A stretch of 5,755 nt of DNA from an uncultured bacterium (GTDB lineage: Bacteria > Desulfobacterota > WTBG01), in the NCBI GenBank assembly GCA_938024025.1, contig CALJBY010000176.1:1-5755 (forward strand), read 5' to 3'. Every line of letters begins with the position of its first letter. Position 1 is the stretch's first letter. The notes under the pieces were generated by a model that was not told the origin of the DNA, ran no database searches, and saw only the letters and a list, made by a program, of their open reading frames with translations. Positions 4,926 to 5,755 of this stretch are shown piece after piece. Both the position numbers and the translations under genes were made by a program.

Positions 4926-5755
4926 ATGTCGTCTGATACCGTAAGGAAGAAAACAAAGAACATGAAGGACAGGATTATGCTGCAACCTGCCCTGGTCTGG
5001 GACAGGTTAACGGCGCAGGAACGGAAAGAGGTGTTTGTTTTTGCAGAGGGTTACAAGGACTTTCTCAACAGTGCAAAAACGGAGCGGGAGGCCGTCACGG
5101 CCATTGAAAGGCATGCTCAGTTAAGCGGTTTCAAGGAGGCACACGCATCCCCCTCTCACAAGAAACTGTACAAGGTGTTTAAGCATAAAGCGATTGGTCT
5201 GGCAGTAAGGGGGAAGATGCCTCCCCAGGAAGGTTTAAAGATCATCGTTTCCCACGTTGATGCACCTCGATTGGACCTCAAGCAGAATCCGCTCTATGAA
5301 GAGGTAGATCTGGCACTCCTTAAAACCCATTACTATGGAGGGATCAAAAAATACCAATGGGTTTCATGTCCCCTTGCTTTGCATGGGAAAATCATAAGAA
5401 AAGACGGCAGCCCACTTGATCTCACGGTGGGAGAAGATGAAAATGATCCTGTGTTTACCATAGCGGATCTTTTGCCTCACCTGGCCCGTAAAACACAGTA
5501 TGAAAAAAAACTGGGAGATGCCGTCATAGGTGAGAAACTAAACGCCCTGGCGGGCAGTATCCCGTACCCTGACAGAGAAGCACAGGAAAGAGTCAAACTG
5601 CAGATTCTAGACTACCTCCATAGAACATTCGGGTTGATAGAGGAAGACTTCATCAGTGCTGAGATTGAACTGGTGCCTGCGGGGAAAGCCCGGGATGTCG
5701 GATGGGATAAGAGTCTCACGGGAGCTTATGGACAGGATGACAGGATATGTGCCTA
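4926..5755 (+). CDS. M18 family zinc aminopeptidase, 3' end beyond the window
   Basis: 276 codons are present of a family that is usually about 430-480 residues long. M18 enzymes are cytoplasmic, dinuclear-metal exopeptidases that remove N-terminal residues, often Asp or Glu, from peptides and form large tetrahedral oligomers. Visible signatures are VSHVDAPRLDLKQNPLYEE (108-126), in which H110 should bind metal and D112 be the catalytic-site Asp, HYYGGIKKYQW (135-145), PLALHGKI (149-156), NDPVFTIADLLPHLA (173-187) and YGQDDRICA (268-276), whose acidic residues include the expected bridging metal ligand. The rest of the active site lies past the edge. The ATG at 4926 follows AAGG closely; ATGs at codons 13 and 18 are possible alternatives. 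The N-terminal 12 residues are basic and look disordered. Substrate preference cannot be told from this part. Confidence 0.95.
   Translation, partial: MSSDTVRKKTKNMKDRIMLQPALVWDRLTAQERKEVFVFAEGYKDFLNSAKTEREAVTAIERHAQLSGFKEAHASPSHKKLYKVFKHKAIGLAVRGKMPPQEGLKIIVSHVDAPRLDLKQNPLYEEVDLALLKTHYYGGIKKYQWVSCPLALHGKIIRKDGSPLDLTVGEDENDPVFTIADLLPHLARKTQYEKKLGDAVIGEKLNALAGSIPYPDREAQERVKLQILDYLHRTFGLIEEDFISAEIELVPAGKARDVGWDKSLTGAYGQDDRICA

Overview
The window looks like a stretch of ordinary bacterial chromosome. It carries one well-supported DNA-repair operon, yebC-ruvC-ruvA-ruvB, on the + strand. To its left is a small exported helix-hairpin-helix (ComEA-like) gene on the - strand. To its right is the first 276 codons of an M18 family aminopeptidase, which runs off the window. 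There are no rRNA, tRNA, CRISPR or phage genes. Base composition is moderate, and GTG as well as ATG is used as a start codon. The host cannot be named with certainty. The RuvA and RuvB sequences are somewhat divergent from the proteobacterial type, and their flavour would fit a Brocadiales-like planctomycete or another deep-branching Gram-negative; this is a weak impression, not a result.

Layout. 1-379 has no firm gene: there is a possible leftward ORF running off the left edge, a copy of a repeated 14-mer, and two hairpins that could end transcription. 380-712 (-) is the ComEA-like gene, preceded by an excellent ribosome binding site. 713-1371 is a 659-base gap. On the - strand it holds a sigma-54-like -24/-12 element pointing toward comEA, four CCTCCT (GGAGG on the - strand) motifs counting the comEA one, and several tiny ORFs, some of them overlapping. 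1372-4389 (+) is yebC, an 87-base gap, then ruvC, ruvA and ruvB packed 4 and 8 bases apart. 4388-4650 is a non-coding element with 18-base imperfect terminal inverted repeats, whose left end overlaps the ruvB stop codon. It contains a perfect 24-base palindrome and looks like a MITE. 4651-4925 holds a second copy of the 14-mer, a small hairpin and a good sigma-70-type promoter with an extended -10. 4926 to the end is the aminopeptidase.

How the genes work together. RuvA recognises Holliday junctions and loads the RuvB hexamer motors, which drive branch migration; RuvC resolves the junction by paired nicks. All three are complete, with their catalytic motifs in place. YebC/TACO1 proteins are often encoded beside ruvC, and are known as regulators or translation factors rather than as parts of the resolvasome. 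The ComEA-like protein may bind DNA outside the cytoplasmic membrane. The aminopeptidase seems independently transcribed.

I found no clear undescribed multi-gene system. The observations most worth checking are the MITE-like element at the end of ruvB, the repeated 14-mer in separate intergenic regions, and the leader upstream of comEA.
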